Shown: one piece after another, positions 12,394 through 18,540 of the stretch
Layout: each line of letters opens with the position of its first letter
Numbering within the stretch: the first letter of the stretch is position 1
Source of the DNA: JAVBRU01 sp031547595
GTDB lineage: Bacteria; Bacillota; Clostridia; Christensenellales; Aristaeellaceae
NCBI GenBank assembly: GCA_031547595.1
Contig: JAVBRU010000091.1
Coordinates: 1-28,339, forward strand
DNA: 28,339 nucleotides
Direction of reading: 5' to 3'
Notes under the pieces: generated by a model
Databases searched by the model: none
What the model saw: only the letters and a program-made list of their open reading frames with translations
What the model was told of the DNA's origin: nothing
Program-made: the position numbers and the translations under genes

Positions 12394-12402
12394 ATTATAA
12401 CA
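12394..12402 (-). promoter_or_regulatory. Extended -10 promoter of the sensor kinase
   Basis: On the minus strand TG-T-TATAAT (TATAAT at 12394-12399) gives a strong extended -10 about 65 bases upstream of the start codon. I find no clear -35 box at 16-18 bases, which is acceptable for extended -10 promoters. Confidence 0.5.
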
Positions 12403-12433
12403 CATCAATTACATAAATGCTATGAGTATTTAC

Positions 12434-12452
12434 GCACGGTGTATAACCGTGC
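12434..12452. promoter_or_regulatory. Inverted repeat between divergent promoters
   Basis: Perfect 7-bp arms GCACGGT (12434-12440) and ACCGTGC (12446-12452) around GTATA. It lies 12 bases before the -35 box of the ferredoxin operon and 32 bases behind the -10 of the kinase gene, a position suited to an operator acting on either promoter. It could instead be an incidental hairpin. Confidence 0.45.
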
Positions 12453-12464
12453 AGTATTTTCCTA

Positions 12465-12493
12465 TTGACAAACAATTTGAATTTAAGTATATT
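12465..12493 (+). promoter_or_regulatory. SigA promoter of the ferredoxin-ArsR-rhodanese operon
   Basis: A perfect TTGACA (12465-12470) lies 17 bases from TATATT (12488-12493). The predicted start is near 12500, giving a leader of under 30 bases before the GTG at 12528. It is the best consensus promoter on this side of the window, which suits a repressor-controlled operon. Confidence 0.8.
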
Positions 12494-12495
12494 AG

Positions 12496-12511
12496 AATTA
12501 TCTTAATTATC
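12496..12511 (+). promoter_or_regulatory. Candidate ArsR operator (direct repeat)
   Basis: AATTATC occurs at 12496-12502 and 12505-12511, nine bases apart, covering the likely transcription start just after the -10 box. The stretch is AT-rich and partly palindromic, as ArsR-family operators are. The assignment rests on position only: it does not match the ATTC-N8-GAAT pattern reported for SqrR. Confidence 0.35.
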
Positions 12512-12527
12512 GAAGGAGAAGCTTAAC

Positions 12528-12734
12528 GTGGCAACAAAGAAAGTGGCACAAGTGCATCCACAGTGCGTGGCATGCGGGTGCTGTGTAAAAGTATGTGCCT
12601 TTGGCGCGATTGCGGTAGTGAACGGGCTATGTGCCAGGGTGGATGAACGGCAGTGCAAAGGCTGCGGCAAATGTGCCAAAGCATGCCCTGCGGACGTGAT
12701 CGAAATGACCATCCGGGAGGGCAAATCCCTATGA
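12528..12734 (+). CDS. 2[4Fe-4S] ferredoxin-like protein
   Basis: A 68-residue protein with two cluster motifs, CVACGCCVKVC and CKGCGKCAKACP, without a signal peptide. The start is GTG at 12528, with GAAGGAG ending 9 bases before it. It heads a five-gene operon, and its stop overlaps the next start (ATGA at 12731). As the next gene is a membrane Fe-S protein, this ferredoxin is a likely cytoplasmic electron partner for it. Compared with the ferredoxin at 4948-5118 it is more basic and has a longer segment between the clusters (AIAVVNGLCARVDERQ), so it is not a recent duplicate. Confidence 0.9.
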   Translation: MATKKVAQVHPQCVACGCCVKVCAFGAIAVVNGLCARVDERQCKGCGKCAKACPADVIEMTIREGKSL

Positions 12735-13357
12735 AAAAGCATTGGTACGATTACCTGTGGATTTTCTCGCTCACCTATCTGGCGCTGGGTTTCTTCAATA
12801 TCCTGTTCGCATGGCTGGGGCTGGTCTGCTTTATCACGCCGCTGCTCATCGCCATCATCGGCGGCAGCAAAGCATACTGCAACCGCTACTGCGGGCGCGG
12901 TCAGCTGTTTGAGCTGCTTGGCGGCAGGCTGGGCCTCAGCCGTAAAAAAGCACCGCCCAAATTCCTGCGCTCCAATTGGTTCCGCTATGGCTTCCTCACG
13001 TTTTTTATGACCATGTTTTTGCTGATGATCTACAACACCTATCTGGTGTTCGCCGGGGCCACGCTACGCGAGGCCGTGACGCTTTTGTGGGTGTTCAAGC
13101 TGCCTTGGCAGTGGACGAACACATCCTTTGTATCCCCTTGGATCGCGCAGTTTGCCTTTGGCTTCTATGGCGTAATGCTCACCTCCACCGTGCTGGGGCT
13201 TATCACCATGCTGCTGTTCAAGCCCCGCTCTTGGTGCGTATACTGCCCGATGGGCACCATGACGCAGGGCATCTGCAAAATCAAACACCGCAAGGAGGCA
13301 CCCCATGCAGGAGAAAGCAAAGCAAATCGCAGAACTACTGAAAACGCTGGCCAATGA
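12731..13357 (+). CDS. Membrane 4Fe-4S protein, NapH/CcoG-like (Fer4_5)
   Basis: 208 residues starting with MKKHWYDY at an ATG that overlaps the ferredoxin stop. About four transmembrane helices are visible (near residues 10-45, 80-100, 110-125 and 135-165). Two conserved cysteine groups flank them: YCNRYCGRGQLFELL and WCVYCPMGTMTQGICK. This is the layout of NapH/Fer4_5 polytopic proteins that pass electrons through the membrane, but with fewer cysteines than a full 2[4Fe-4S] protein, so the cofactor is uncertain. The C-terminus overlaps the next gene by 53 bases. With ferredoxins on both sides of it in the operon and an exported rhodanese, it may feed electrons to a sulfur reaction at the outer face; that is inference. 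Confidence 0.8.
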   Translation: MKKHWYDYLWIFSLTYLALGFFNILFAWLGLVCFITPLLIAIIGGSKAYCNRYCGRGQLFELLGGRLGLSRKKAPPKFLRSNWFRYGFLTFFMTMFLLMIYNTYLVFAGATLREAVTLLWVFKLPWQWTNTSFVSPWIAQFAFGFYGVMLTSTVLGLITMLLFKPRSWCVYCPMGTMTQGICKIKHRKEAPHAGESKANRRTTENAGQ

Positions 13358-13598
13358 AAACCGGCTGATGATCGTGTGCCACCTGATGGAAGCGCCGCAG
13401 ACCGTGGGCGAGCTTTCCAGGCGCGTGCCGCACATCACGCAGTCTGCGCTGTCGCAGCACCTGGCGCTGCTTAAGGCGCATGGCATACTGGACAACCAGA
13501 AATCAGGCCAGAACATCACCTACTTTATTGCCGATCACCGCGTAGAAGAAGTCATCCACGTGCTCAAAAAGCACTATTGCAGCGAGGAGGATTCTTGA
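13305..13598 (+). CDS. ArsR-family repressor, probable persulfide sensor (SqrR/BigR type)
   Basis: A 97-residue winged-helix protein with the ArsR pattern: LLKTLANENRL in helix 1-2, recognition helix TQSALSQHLALLKAHG, and a wing ending in ITYFI. The metal motif CxC of ArsR/SmtB is absent. Instead Cys25 (NRLMIVC) and Cys92 (KKHYC) occupy the places of the two cysteines that form the tetrasulfide bridge in SqrR and BigR (spaced 66 there, 67 here). A neighbouring rhodanese gene supports this reading, as in the YgaV-YgaP pair. GGAGG lies 6 bases before the ATG, which is inside the preceding gene. The likely role is to repress its own operon until persulfide builds up. Confidence 0.85.
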   Translation: MQEKAKQIAELLKTLANENRLMIVCHLMEAPQTVGELSRRVPHITQSALSQHLALLKAHGILDNQKSGQNITYFIADHRVEEVIHVLKKHYCSEEDS

Positions 13599-13987
13599 TG
13601 GAAAAAATCATTGCGCTACTTCTGATATTGCTGTGCATGGCCGGCGCCCTGGCGCAGCCCGTGCACACCTACCAGACCATCCCTACCGACCAAGCCCGCC
13701 AAATCATGGATACAGCAGAAGACTATATCTTGCTGGATGTGCGCACACAGGAGGAGTTTAATGCGCAGCACATCCCCGGCGCAGTTCTCCTCCCCTATGA
13801 TGAGGTACTGGCGAACGCCGAAGCTGAGCTTCCCGAAAAAGATGCGCTGATCCTGGTCTATTGCCGCAGCGGCCGCAGAAGCGCCCTCGCCGCGCAGGAT
13901 TTGGTTTCACTCGGGTATACCCGGGTGTACGACTTTGGCGGCATCATCGATTGGCCGTACGAAACAGAACGCGGAGAAATGCCATGA
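13598..13987 (+). CDS. Exported single-domain rhodanese (sulfurtransferase)
   Basis: 129 residues. Residues 1-21 form a signal peptide (MEKIIALLLILLCMAGALAQ), so the domain should sit outside the membrane. The rhodanese fold shows LLDVRTQEEFNAQHIPGA and the active loop YCRSGRRS, whose Cys would carry the persulfide. The basic CRSGRR loop is typical of single-domain thiosulfate or persulfide sulfurtransferases. The start overlaps the repressor stop (TGATG) and the stop overlaps the next start, so expression is coupled. The Cys in ILLC does not form a proper lipobox, so I treat the protein as secreted or anchored rather than a lipoprotein. Confidence 0.9.
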   Translation: MEKIIALLLILLCMAGALAQPVHTYQTIPTDQARQIMDTAEDYILLDVRTQEEFNAQHIPGAVLLPYDEVLANAEAELPEKDALILVYCRSGRRSALAAQDLVSLGYTRVYDFGGIIDWPYETERGEMP

Positions 13988-14175
13988 AGCTGATCGTGAA
14001 TGAAAGCAAGTGCCCCCAGAACCACAAATGCCCGTCTATCGCCGTGTGCCCCAAGGGCGCTATTACCCAGCAGGACGTGTACTCTCTACCACAGATTGAC
14101 GATAAGCTCTGCATCCTGTGCGGAAAATGCATCCGTCGTTGCCCTAAAGGGGCGTTCGAGAAAGTGGAGGGGTAG
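13984..14175 (+). CDS. Ferredoxin-like protein with an unusual first cluster motif
   Basis: A 63-residue protein. The C-terminal motif CILCGKCIRRCP is standard for a [4Fe-4S] cluster. The N-terminal one is not: cysteines fall in CPQNHKCPSIAVCP, with spacings of five and five, so the usual CxxCxxC is missing. A His and Asn in the gap could matter. The protein may bind one 4Fe-4S cluster plus a three-cysteine site. It is the last gene of the operon and its ATG overlaps the rhodanese stop. The pattern suggests a dedicated electron carrier or a cluster/sulfur carrier; which is unknown. Confidence 0.85.
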   Translation: MKLIVNESKCPQNHKCPSIAVCPKGAITQQDVYSLPQIDDKLCILCGKCIRRCPKGAFEKVEG

Positions 14176-14258
14176 GGGGACGAGGGGGAACGCTGGGGCG
14201 CTGCCCCAGTCCCCAGGCATCGACACGCAGCATTCCCCTCCCAAGAGGGGAATGCTGC
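14176..14258 (+). repeat. Stop-proximal hairpin element, copy 2 (after the ferredoxin)
   Basis: Right after the stop: CTGGGGC/GCCCCAG hairpin (14193-14209, 3-base loop), then TCCCCAGGCA, then a perfect 14-bp hairpin (arms 14227-14240 and 14245-14258, loop CCAA). The first part has the same plan as the other stop-proximal elements. The second hairpin runs 8 bases into the 222-bp repeat. Confidence 0.75.
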
Positions 14259-14472
14259 TCATCCAGCCCATGTTAATTCAAGAGCATTAGACTCGCAAGA
14301 TACTCTGTTGCAACTTCGGTATGCGGGCAGTGACGTTAAGCCGCTGGTCAGCTGCGTAGCAGATGACAGAAAAAGCGCTGTAGAGGCCGTGGAATGCTGG
14401 CATTCCAAAGGTCATCTACAGCGCTTTTTCGTTCCCGCACATGCACTCAAGTATCATCGAAGGATACAAAAG
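14251..14472 (+). repeat. 222-bp dispersed repeat, copy A
   Basis: Aligns without gaps to the reverse complement of 24682-24903, with about 30 differences by eye (about 86% identity). Shared landmarks are CTCGCAAGATACTCTGTTGC, GCCGCTGGTCAGC, the long hairpin at 14369-14430, CGTTCCCGCACATGCAC and ATCATCGAAGGATACAAAAG. I see no open frame conserved between the copies, no terminal inverted repeats and no clear target duplication. The region 14176-14538 contains no gene. Confidence 0.85.
14369..14430. terminator. Bidirectional terminator hairpin, family copy 1
   Basis: A perfect 16-bp outer stem (14369-14384 with 14415-14430; core GCGCTGTAGA, A5 on the left, T5 on the right) encloses a second perfect 7-bp stem (14391-14397 with 14400-14406). 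Either strand ends in T5. It sits between convergent genes (ends 14175 and 14539). Confidence 0.8.
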
Positions 14473-14475
14473 TGA

Positions 14476-14538
14476 GGTGCAGGAGACTGGTCTCCTGCCG
14501 AGGGGTTCGGGGGCGAGTAGCCCCCGCGTAACCCGTCC
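14476..14538 (-). repeat. Stop-proximal hairpin element, copy 3 (after the P-loop/SAD gene)
   Basis: Read on the minus strand right after the stop: a hairpin of 7-bp arms (14520-14526 with 14508-14514), then CCCC, then a perfect 9-bp hairpin (arms 14479-14487 and 14490-14498) and CACC. It is sense to the gene it follows and marks the 3' end of the glm operon. Confidence 0.75.
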
Positions 14539-15456
14539 TCACACCTGAATCCTGTTTAAATCCTGCTCATTCTGGCCGCTGCGCTGCCCGACCAACCCCA
14601 CCAGCAGATATTTCTCGCTCATGGGGTCATACTTGATCTCTTTGAGGAGACGAAAATTCTCGATCTCGCTGGTATTGGCCACGTGCATGCGCGGGCCGGT
14701 GCAGCGGTGCTTCTTGCCGCCAATGCTGATATGCAGATCATCCACATAGCTGACGGGCAGCCCCTCAGCAATCTTGCGTTGCACATAGGCCTCCAGCGCC
14801 TCGAGATCGACGGGCGGCTTTTGATCAAACTGCAGAATAAAGCCATGGCGCACATCGCTGTGGCGATATTTTTCGATACCGATGCCCCACAGATAGCGCT
14901 CTGTCAAGTCCTCGGCGGTATGCGCCATGCGGCGGTACGGGTTGGACTGGGTGACGATGGTGGCGATATCCTGCGGCTCGGGGCCAAATACGGTGGGGCG
15001 GGTGACGATAATTTCTTCGCCCACACCGATCAGCAGCTCCGCATTGACGCCTAAAAGCGGATAGATGAGATCAAAATGCTCCACCACCACGCGCCGCCCC
15101 AGCGCGAGTGCCTGCTTGATGGCATCGGCTAGCTCGTGCATCTGGGTGAAGGCGGATTCAAAGCGCACATCCAGATGATAGGTGTGCGGCTGGTAAAAGC
15201 CGCGTTCCTCCTCTGCAAACAGGATGGGAAGCGGGCGCACATTGACGCCGTCGTCGTCGTTGGTCAGCTCCAGGCCAGGGAACATGCCCTTGATCAGCAG
15301 GCTTTTGCCGCTGCCCGCCTCGCCAATGATGCCAAAGAGGCGGTCAAAGGGCGTCATATGGCGGTGCGCAATCTGCATGCCCATCTGCGCCATGCGCTCA
15401 TAGCCGCGCGGCGCAAAATACACAGAATAATAATCGTTATACTGCGGTGACGCCAT
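14539..15456 (-). CDS. P-loop NTPase with AlaRS second-additional-domain-like C-terminus
   Basis: 305 residues. A clear Walker A GEAGSGKS occupies residues 45-52. The C-terminal third resembles the second additional (editing-type) domain of alanyl-tRNA synthetases: CTGPRMHVANTSEI (Cys252, His258) recalls the CGGTHVxNTxEI zinc motif, and His242 and His250 lie just before it. The intact AlaRS spacing is not kept, so an editing reaction is doubtful. I recall proteins of this kind beside glutamate mutase genes, but the role is not known to me. It is the last gene of the glm operon, 18 bases after the DUF4387 gene, with AAGGAAGGG before the ATG. It could be a kinase-like or chaperone-like accessory of the pathway. 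Confidence 0.7.
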   Translation of the reverse strand: MASPQYNDYYSVYFAPRGYERMAQMGMQIAHRHMTPFDRLFGIIGEAGSGKSLLIKGMFPGLELTNDDDGVNVRPLPILFAEEERGFYQPHTYHLDVRFESAFTQMHELADAIKQALALGRRVVVEHFDLIYPLLGVNAELLIGVGEEIIVTRPTVFGPEPQDIATIVTQSNPYRRMAHTAEDLTERYLWGIGIEKYRHSDVRHGFILQFDQKPPVDLEALEAYVQRKIAEGLPVSYVDDLHISIGGKKHRCTGPRMHVANTSEIENFRLLKEIKYDPMSEKYLLVGLVGQRSGQNEQDLNRIQV

Positions 15457-15474
15457 AAAACGCCCTTCCTTTCG

Positions 15475-15792
15475 TTACAGGTCAAGTTCAATGCCTAGCA
15501 GCGGTGCGTGCTGCTGCGCACCGTATACGTCGGTTTCGCCCAGATCGCCAGAGCAGATGGGGCGCGCGATGGTCACCTTGATGGCATCGGCGGGGTCGAA
15601 GTGCACGATGTTGATGATCTTGTCGGGGGTGATCTTGTATAATTCGCAAATCAGCGCTTCGTTGATGGCACCGCTTTGGCACACGGCCTGATAAATCTCG
15701 TGGCTGCGGAACATCATGTCCAGGGTCAGCTCATAGGGGCCGGAGTTTTTGCTGCGGATGATGGTGGTCAGTTCGGTAATGTTCTTTTTCAT
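15475..15792 (-). CDS. DUF4387 family protein (AtuA partner)
   Basis: 105 residues from the ATG at 15792 (AAGGGGG 8 bases upstream). It begins MKKNITELTTIIRSKNSGPYELTLD and contains NIVHFDPADAIKVTIARP, both typical of DUF4387. It starts 13 bases after the AtuA-like stop. In larger AtuA proteins an equivalent of this domain is the C-terminal part, so the two genes probably encode subunits of one enzyme. No catalytic residues are established. Its place between mal and the P-loop gene in a glutamate fermentation operon suggests a role after mesaconate. Confidence 0.82.
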   Translation of the reverse strand: MKKNITELTTIIRSKNSGPYELTLDMMFRSHEIYQAVCQSGAINEALICELYKITPDKIINIVHFDPADAIKVTIARPICSGDLGETDVYGAQQHAPLLGIELDL

Positions 15793-15805
15793 ACGCGTCG
15801 CCCCC

Positions 15806-17164
15806 TTACAGTGTGACAATGGTCATGGGGAACAGCTCGCAAGCGTCCTCCACAGTGATGAGGTGATAGAGGCTGAACACATAAACCTCGCCCGCGTGAA
15901 AATCGCTGGGCGAATAGGGGAAGGCCAGGTTGCCCGCAGTTGCGCGGCGGCCGTTATAGCCATAGTGCAGCATGGTAGAGCGCGCGGCGGCACAGATGGT
16001 ATCGGCATGCGCCTGGGTATCGGCCACGGCTTCGATTACGATACCCAGCTCGTGCCCTTCGCAGATGGGGTTCGGCTCCAGCTGCGCCATCACGCCGTCA
16101 CGGCCATAGACCTTGAACAGCAGTTGATATTCGAATGTGGCGGCGGAGAAGTTGTCCTTGACGCGCGCCTTGACACCGGCGATCACTTCGTCAATCTGCG
16201 CCATCATGATGGGATCGCGCACACCCGCGATGGACACCGTGCGGTAGCCAATGCGGCGGGCACCTTCCAGCTTGATGGTGTACTTGTCGCTCTTGACGAA
16301 CTTGCTGCCCCTGACGCGCGCGATATTCTCGCTGTCCTGATGGAAGGTGGTGTTTGTGAGGTCGAGATAGCCGCCGGGGCCGGGCAGGATGTAGGGGTTG
16401 GTTTTCTCATACAATGTGTGCGCGGCAACGGACAGCGTGGTGCACTTGCGCTGCGGGCTGAGCGGCTCCAGGCGGAAGTAATCCTCGCCCAGGTCGCCAA
16501 ACATGCAGTCCGAGCCGCTGCCCGGCGTGGCAGCAATGGAGGCGCACTCCAGAATCTTGCCCATGTGCACGGCGAGGCCCTGATCATAGCCCAAGCGCAC
16601 CGCGGGTGCGGAGAACACGGCAGGGTCGTAGCAGCGGCCGGCCAGCACCACCTGCACACCGGCGTCCAGCGCCTTGATGATGGGCTCAATGCCCATCTGG
16701 CCGACGATTGCGCCGGTCTGGTCGAGCATTTCTTCGGTCAATTGCGGGGCGGGCTCCAAGGGAGAAATTTTTCCGGTTTTCAGCGCGGCACGGACGGTTT
16801 CTTTCGGGATTTCGGCGCTGATGAGCGCCATGCTGAAATGCAGGTTTTGCTCTCTGGCGATTTCGCGGATGATGTCCTCGCACCAGGTGAGGTGCGCATC
16901 CGCGCCGCTGCCACCGGCCGTGCCGATGATGACGGGGATGCCCTGCTCCACGGCGGCGCACAGCATGATCTCCAGATCGCGCTTCACAGCGTTGCGGTCG
17001 GTAAAGGAAATGCCAGCACCCAGATAATAGGGGCCGGGATCGCTGGAACCGGCATCCACAGCGATGAGGTGGGGGTTCCGCTTCATGCCCTCTTCAAAGG
17101 AGGTGACGGGGAAGCCATAGCCCAAAATGGCGGTGGTAGATAGCACGCGATATTCTTCTTTCAT
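15806..17164 (-). CDS. AtuA-like (DUF1446) protein, candidate mesaconate-processing subunit
   Basis: 452 residues. AtuA/DUF1446 features include an N-terminal DAGSSDPGPYYLG, GTAGGSGADAHL near residue 85, and VVLAGRCYDPAVF then GSGSDCMFG in the middle. AtuA was named from acyclic terpene breakdown, where its partner subunit has the DUF4387-like part. This protein is shorter than full AtuA (about 600 residues) because that part is a separate gene here. It follows methylaspartate ammonia-lyase by 6 bases. The methylaspartate pathway next needs mesaconate hydration to citramalate, and no class I fumarase-type mesaconase is in the window, so an AtuA/DUF4387 hydratase or lyase is a reasonable guess, not a demonstrated function. 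Confidence 0.82.
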   Translation of the reverse strand: MKEEYRVLSTTAILGYGFPVTSFEEGMKRNPHLIAVDAGSSDPGPYYLGAGISFTDRNAVKRDLEIMLCAAVEQGIPVIIGTAGGSGADAHLTWCEDIIREIAREQNLHFSMALISAEIPKETVRAALKTGKISPLEPAPQLTEEMLDQTGAIVGQMGIEPIIKALDAGVQVVLAGRCYDPAVFSAPAVRLGYDQGLAVHMGKILECASIAATPGSGSDCMFGDLGEDYFRLEPLSPQRKCTTLSVAAHTLYEKTNPYILPGPGGYLDLTNTTFHQDSENIARVRGSKFVKSDKYTIKLEGARRIGYRTVSIAGVRDPIMMAQIDEVIAGVKARVKDNFSAATFEYQLLFKVYGRDGVMAQLEPNPICEGHELGIVIEAVADTQAHADTICAAARSTMLHYGYNGRRATAGNLAFPYSPSDFHAGEVYVFSLYHLITVEDACELFPMTIVTL

Positions 17165-17170
17165 GCTCTG

Positions 17171-18427
17171 TCATTCCTTCCAAACGCCGATGCCCGCGCT
17201 GCGCAGTGCCAGCACGCGCTGCATCTGATTATACACGATCATATAGCCTTCGTCTACGCCCATGCCCGGCTTGGCCAGGATTTGCTTGGGCTGCGTGGCC
17301 AGGGCGATCTCGGTGCACACCTGCGCGGAGCGGTCGGTTTCATTGCAGGTGCCGCCCTGATACGCGCCCATGCCCACTTTGTTGCAATACAGCACGGCTT
17401 CGATGGTGTTGTGTACGGAGCCGAGATCCGGCGTCTTGATCTGCACCATGTGGCCGGCGTTGTTGTCGGCAAAGTAAATCACGTCTTCCAGGGTGTTGCA
17501 CCATTCGTCGGCCACGAGCTCCACATTGATGCCGCGCGCGTCCATCACTTTGCGAAGGCCCGCGAGGTCGGTCATCTGCGCGGTGCGCTCTTCAGAATCC
17601 ATGGGGCCTTCAATGCGCAAGCGGAAGGGCTTGGCAGCCTCTTCCAAAGTGCCGATATAGCTGGCCATGGCATCATAATTCTGGTTGCCAAACACCAGGC
17701 CGATGGTGCCATAGCAGTCGATATGCAGGATGGGATTATAGCTTTCATCCGCGCGCAGGGCAATGATGCGGTCGCGCAGCCACTGGACATACTGCTGCAG
17801 CTTTTCGCCCTGGGTGCCCGTCTTTTCCACGCTGTTAAACAGCGCGTGGGGCAGCACGGAGGCAGCCTTCATGATCATCTTATCGGCGTTGAGGTAGCGG
17901 TCGTCGCCGGACTGGGTGAAGATGGCGATGGGCTCGTCAGAGACGGTGAGGCCATACTCCTTGGCCACCACATCGCACATGTTGAGGCCCTGTGCCTGCG
18001 CCACGGCGTGCAGGATGGCCTGGCTGACGCCATAGCGGATGGCAGTGTGCAGGCGCTTGCCTTCCACTTCCAGGTGGTCGATTTCGTAGGCCAGGGTGCG
18101 GAAGCTGTCCGCCTTGCGGCCAATCAGGTGCGGCGCAACAAAATCGTTAATCAGCGGAATAAAGCTCTCGGCCAGGAACAGCGGGTCGCGCCCGCCCGCG
18201 CCGGAATATTGCACGGCCGCACAGTCGCCATAGGCCACAGCGCCGTTTTCCAGCACCAGCATCACGCTGATGGCTTCGCCCGCCTGACGGATTTTGGTAA
18301 AGCCGGGGGTGACAGGCGTGCCCACATAGGCAGCGCCATCGGCATGCGCGCCGCCCTTGATGGCACGCTGATCGTCAAAGTAAAAGCCGGTACGGCCCTT
18401 GGAACAAACAACATTCGTAATTTTCAT
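17171..18427 (-). CDS. mal: Methylaspartate ammonia-lyase
   Basis: 418 residues from the ATG at 18427 (GGAGG 7 bases upstream), close to the 413 of Clostridium tetanomorphum. It catalyses (2S,3S)-3-methylaspartate to mesaconate plus ammonia (EC 4.3.1.2), an enolase-superfamily reaction using Mg2+. The catalytic residues fall at the same numbers as in the characterised enzymes: His194 (in LPHALFN), Gln329 and Lys331 (VQIKTPDLG). Metal ligands appear in HIDCYGT, RIEGPMDSEE and LVADEWCNT. It follows glmE after a 113-base gap with two hairpins. A TATA-rich stretch about 35 bases before the start (CGCATATATAAGC) could be a weak internal promoter. Confidence 0.95.
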   Translation of the reverse strand: MKITNVVCSKGRTGFYFDDQRAIKGGAHADGAAYVGTPVTPGFTKIRQAGEAISVMLVLENGAVAYGDCAAVQYSGAGGRDPLFLAESFIPLINDFVAPHLIGRKADSFRTLAYEIDHLEVEGKRLHTAIRYGVSQAILHAVAQAQGLNMCDVVAKEYGLTVSDEPIAIFTQSGDDRYLNADKMIMKAASVLPHALFNSVEKTGTQGEKLQQYVQWLRDRIIALRADESYNPILHIDCYGTIGLVFGNQNYDAMASYIGTLEEAAKPFRLRIEGPMDSEERTAQMTDLAGLRKVMDARGINVELVADEWCNTLEDVIYFADNNAGHMVQIKTPDLGSVHNTIEAVLYCNKVGMGAYQGGTCNETDRSAQVCTEIALATQPKQILAKPGMGVDEGYMIVYNQMQRVLALRSAGIGVWKE

Positions 18428-18480
18428 CGTAATTCCTCCGCTTTCGCGCAATAAGCTTATATATGCGTGCTATAAGTGCG

Positions 18481-18540
18481 GGTGCAGGGGGATCATCCCC
18501 CTGCCTGGGGTCTGGGGCGAGTAGCCCCAGCGTTCCCCCC
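18481..18540 (-). repeat. Stop-proximal hairpin element, copy 4 (inside the glm operon)
   Basis: Immediately after the glmE stop, read on the minus strand: CTGGGGC/GCCCCAG hairpin (18524-18530 with 18512-18518), CCCCAG, then a perfect 10-bp hairpin (18484-18504) and CACC. It is sense to glmE and lies between glmE and mal, so it is not a simple end-of-operon terminator. No T tract follows. Confidence 0.75.

Noticed and set aside
12465..12511. SqrR consensus operator ATTC-N8-GAAT
   Set aside because: GAAT occurs twice but no ATTC at the needed distance, so only a generic operator is suggested.
13598..13660. Lipoprotein signal in the rhodanese
   Set aside because: The Cys follows ILL with no small residue before it, so the lipobox is poor.
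14251..14472. Transposon or MITE with terminal inverted repeats
   Set aside because: The two copies match end to end but their own ends are not inverted repeats and no target duplication is visible.
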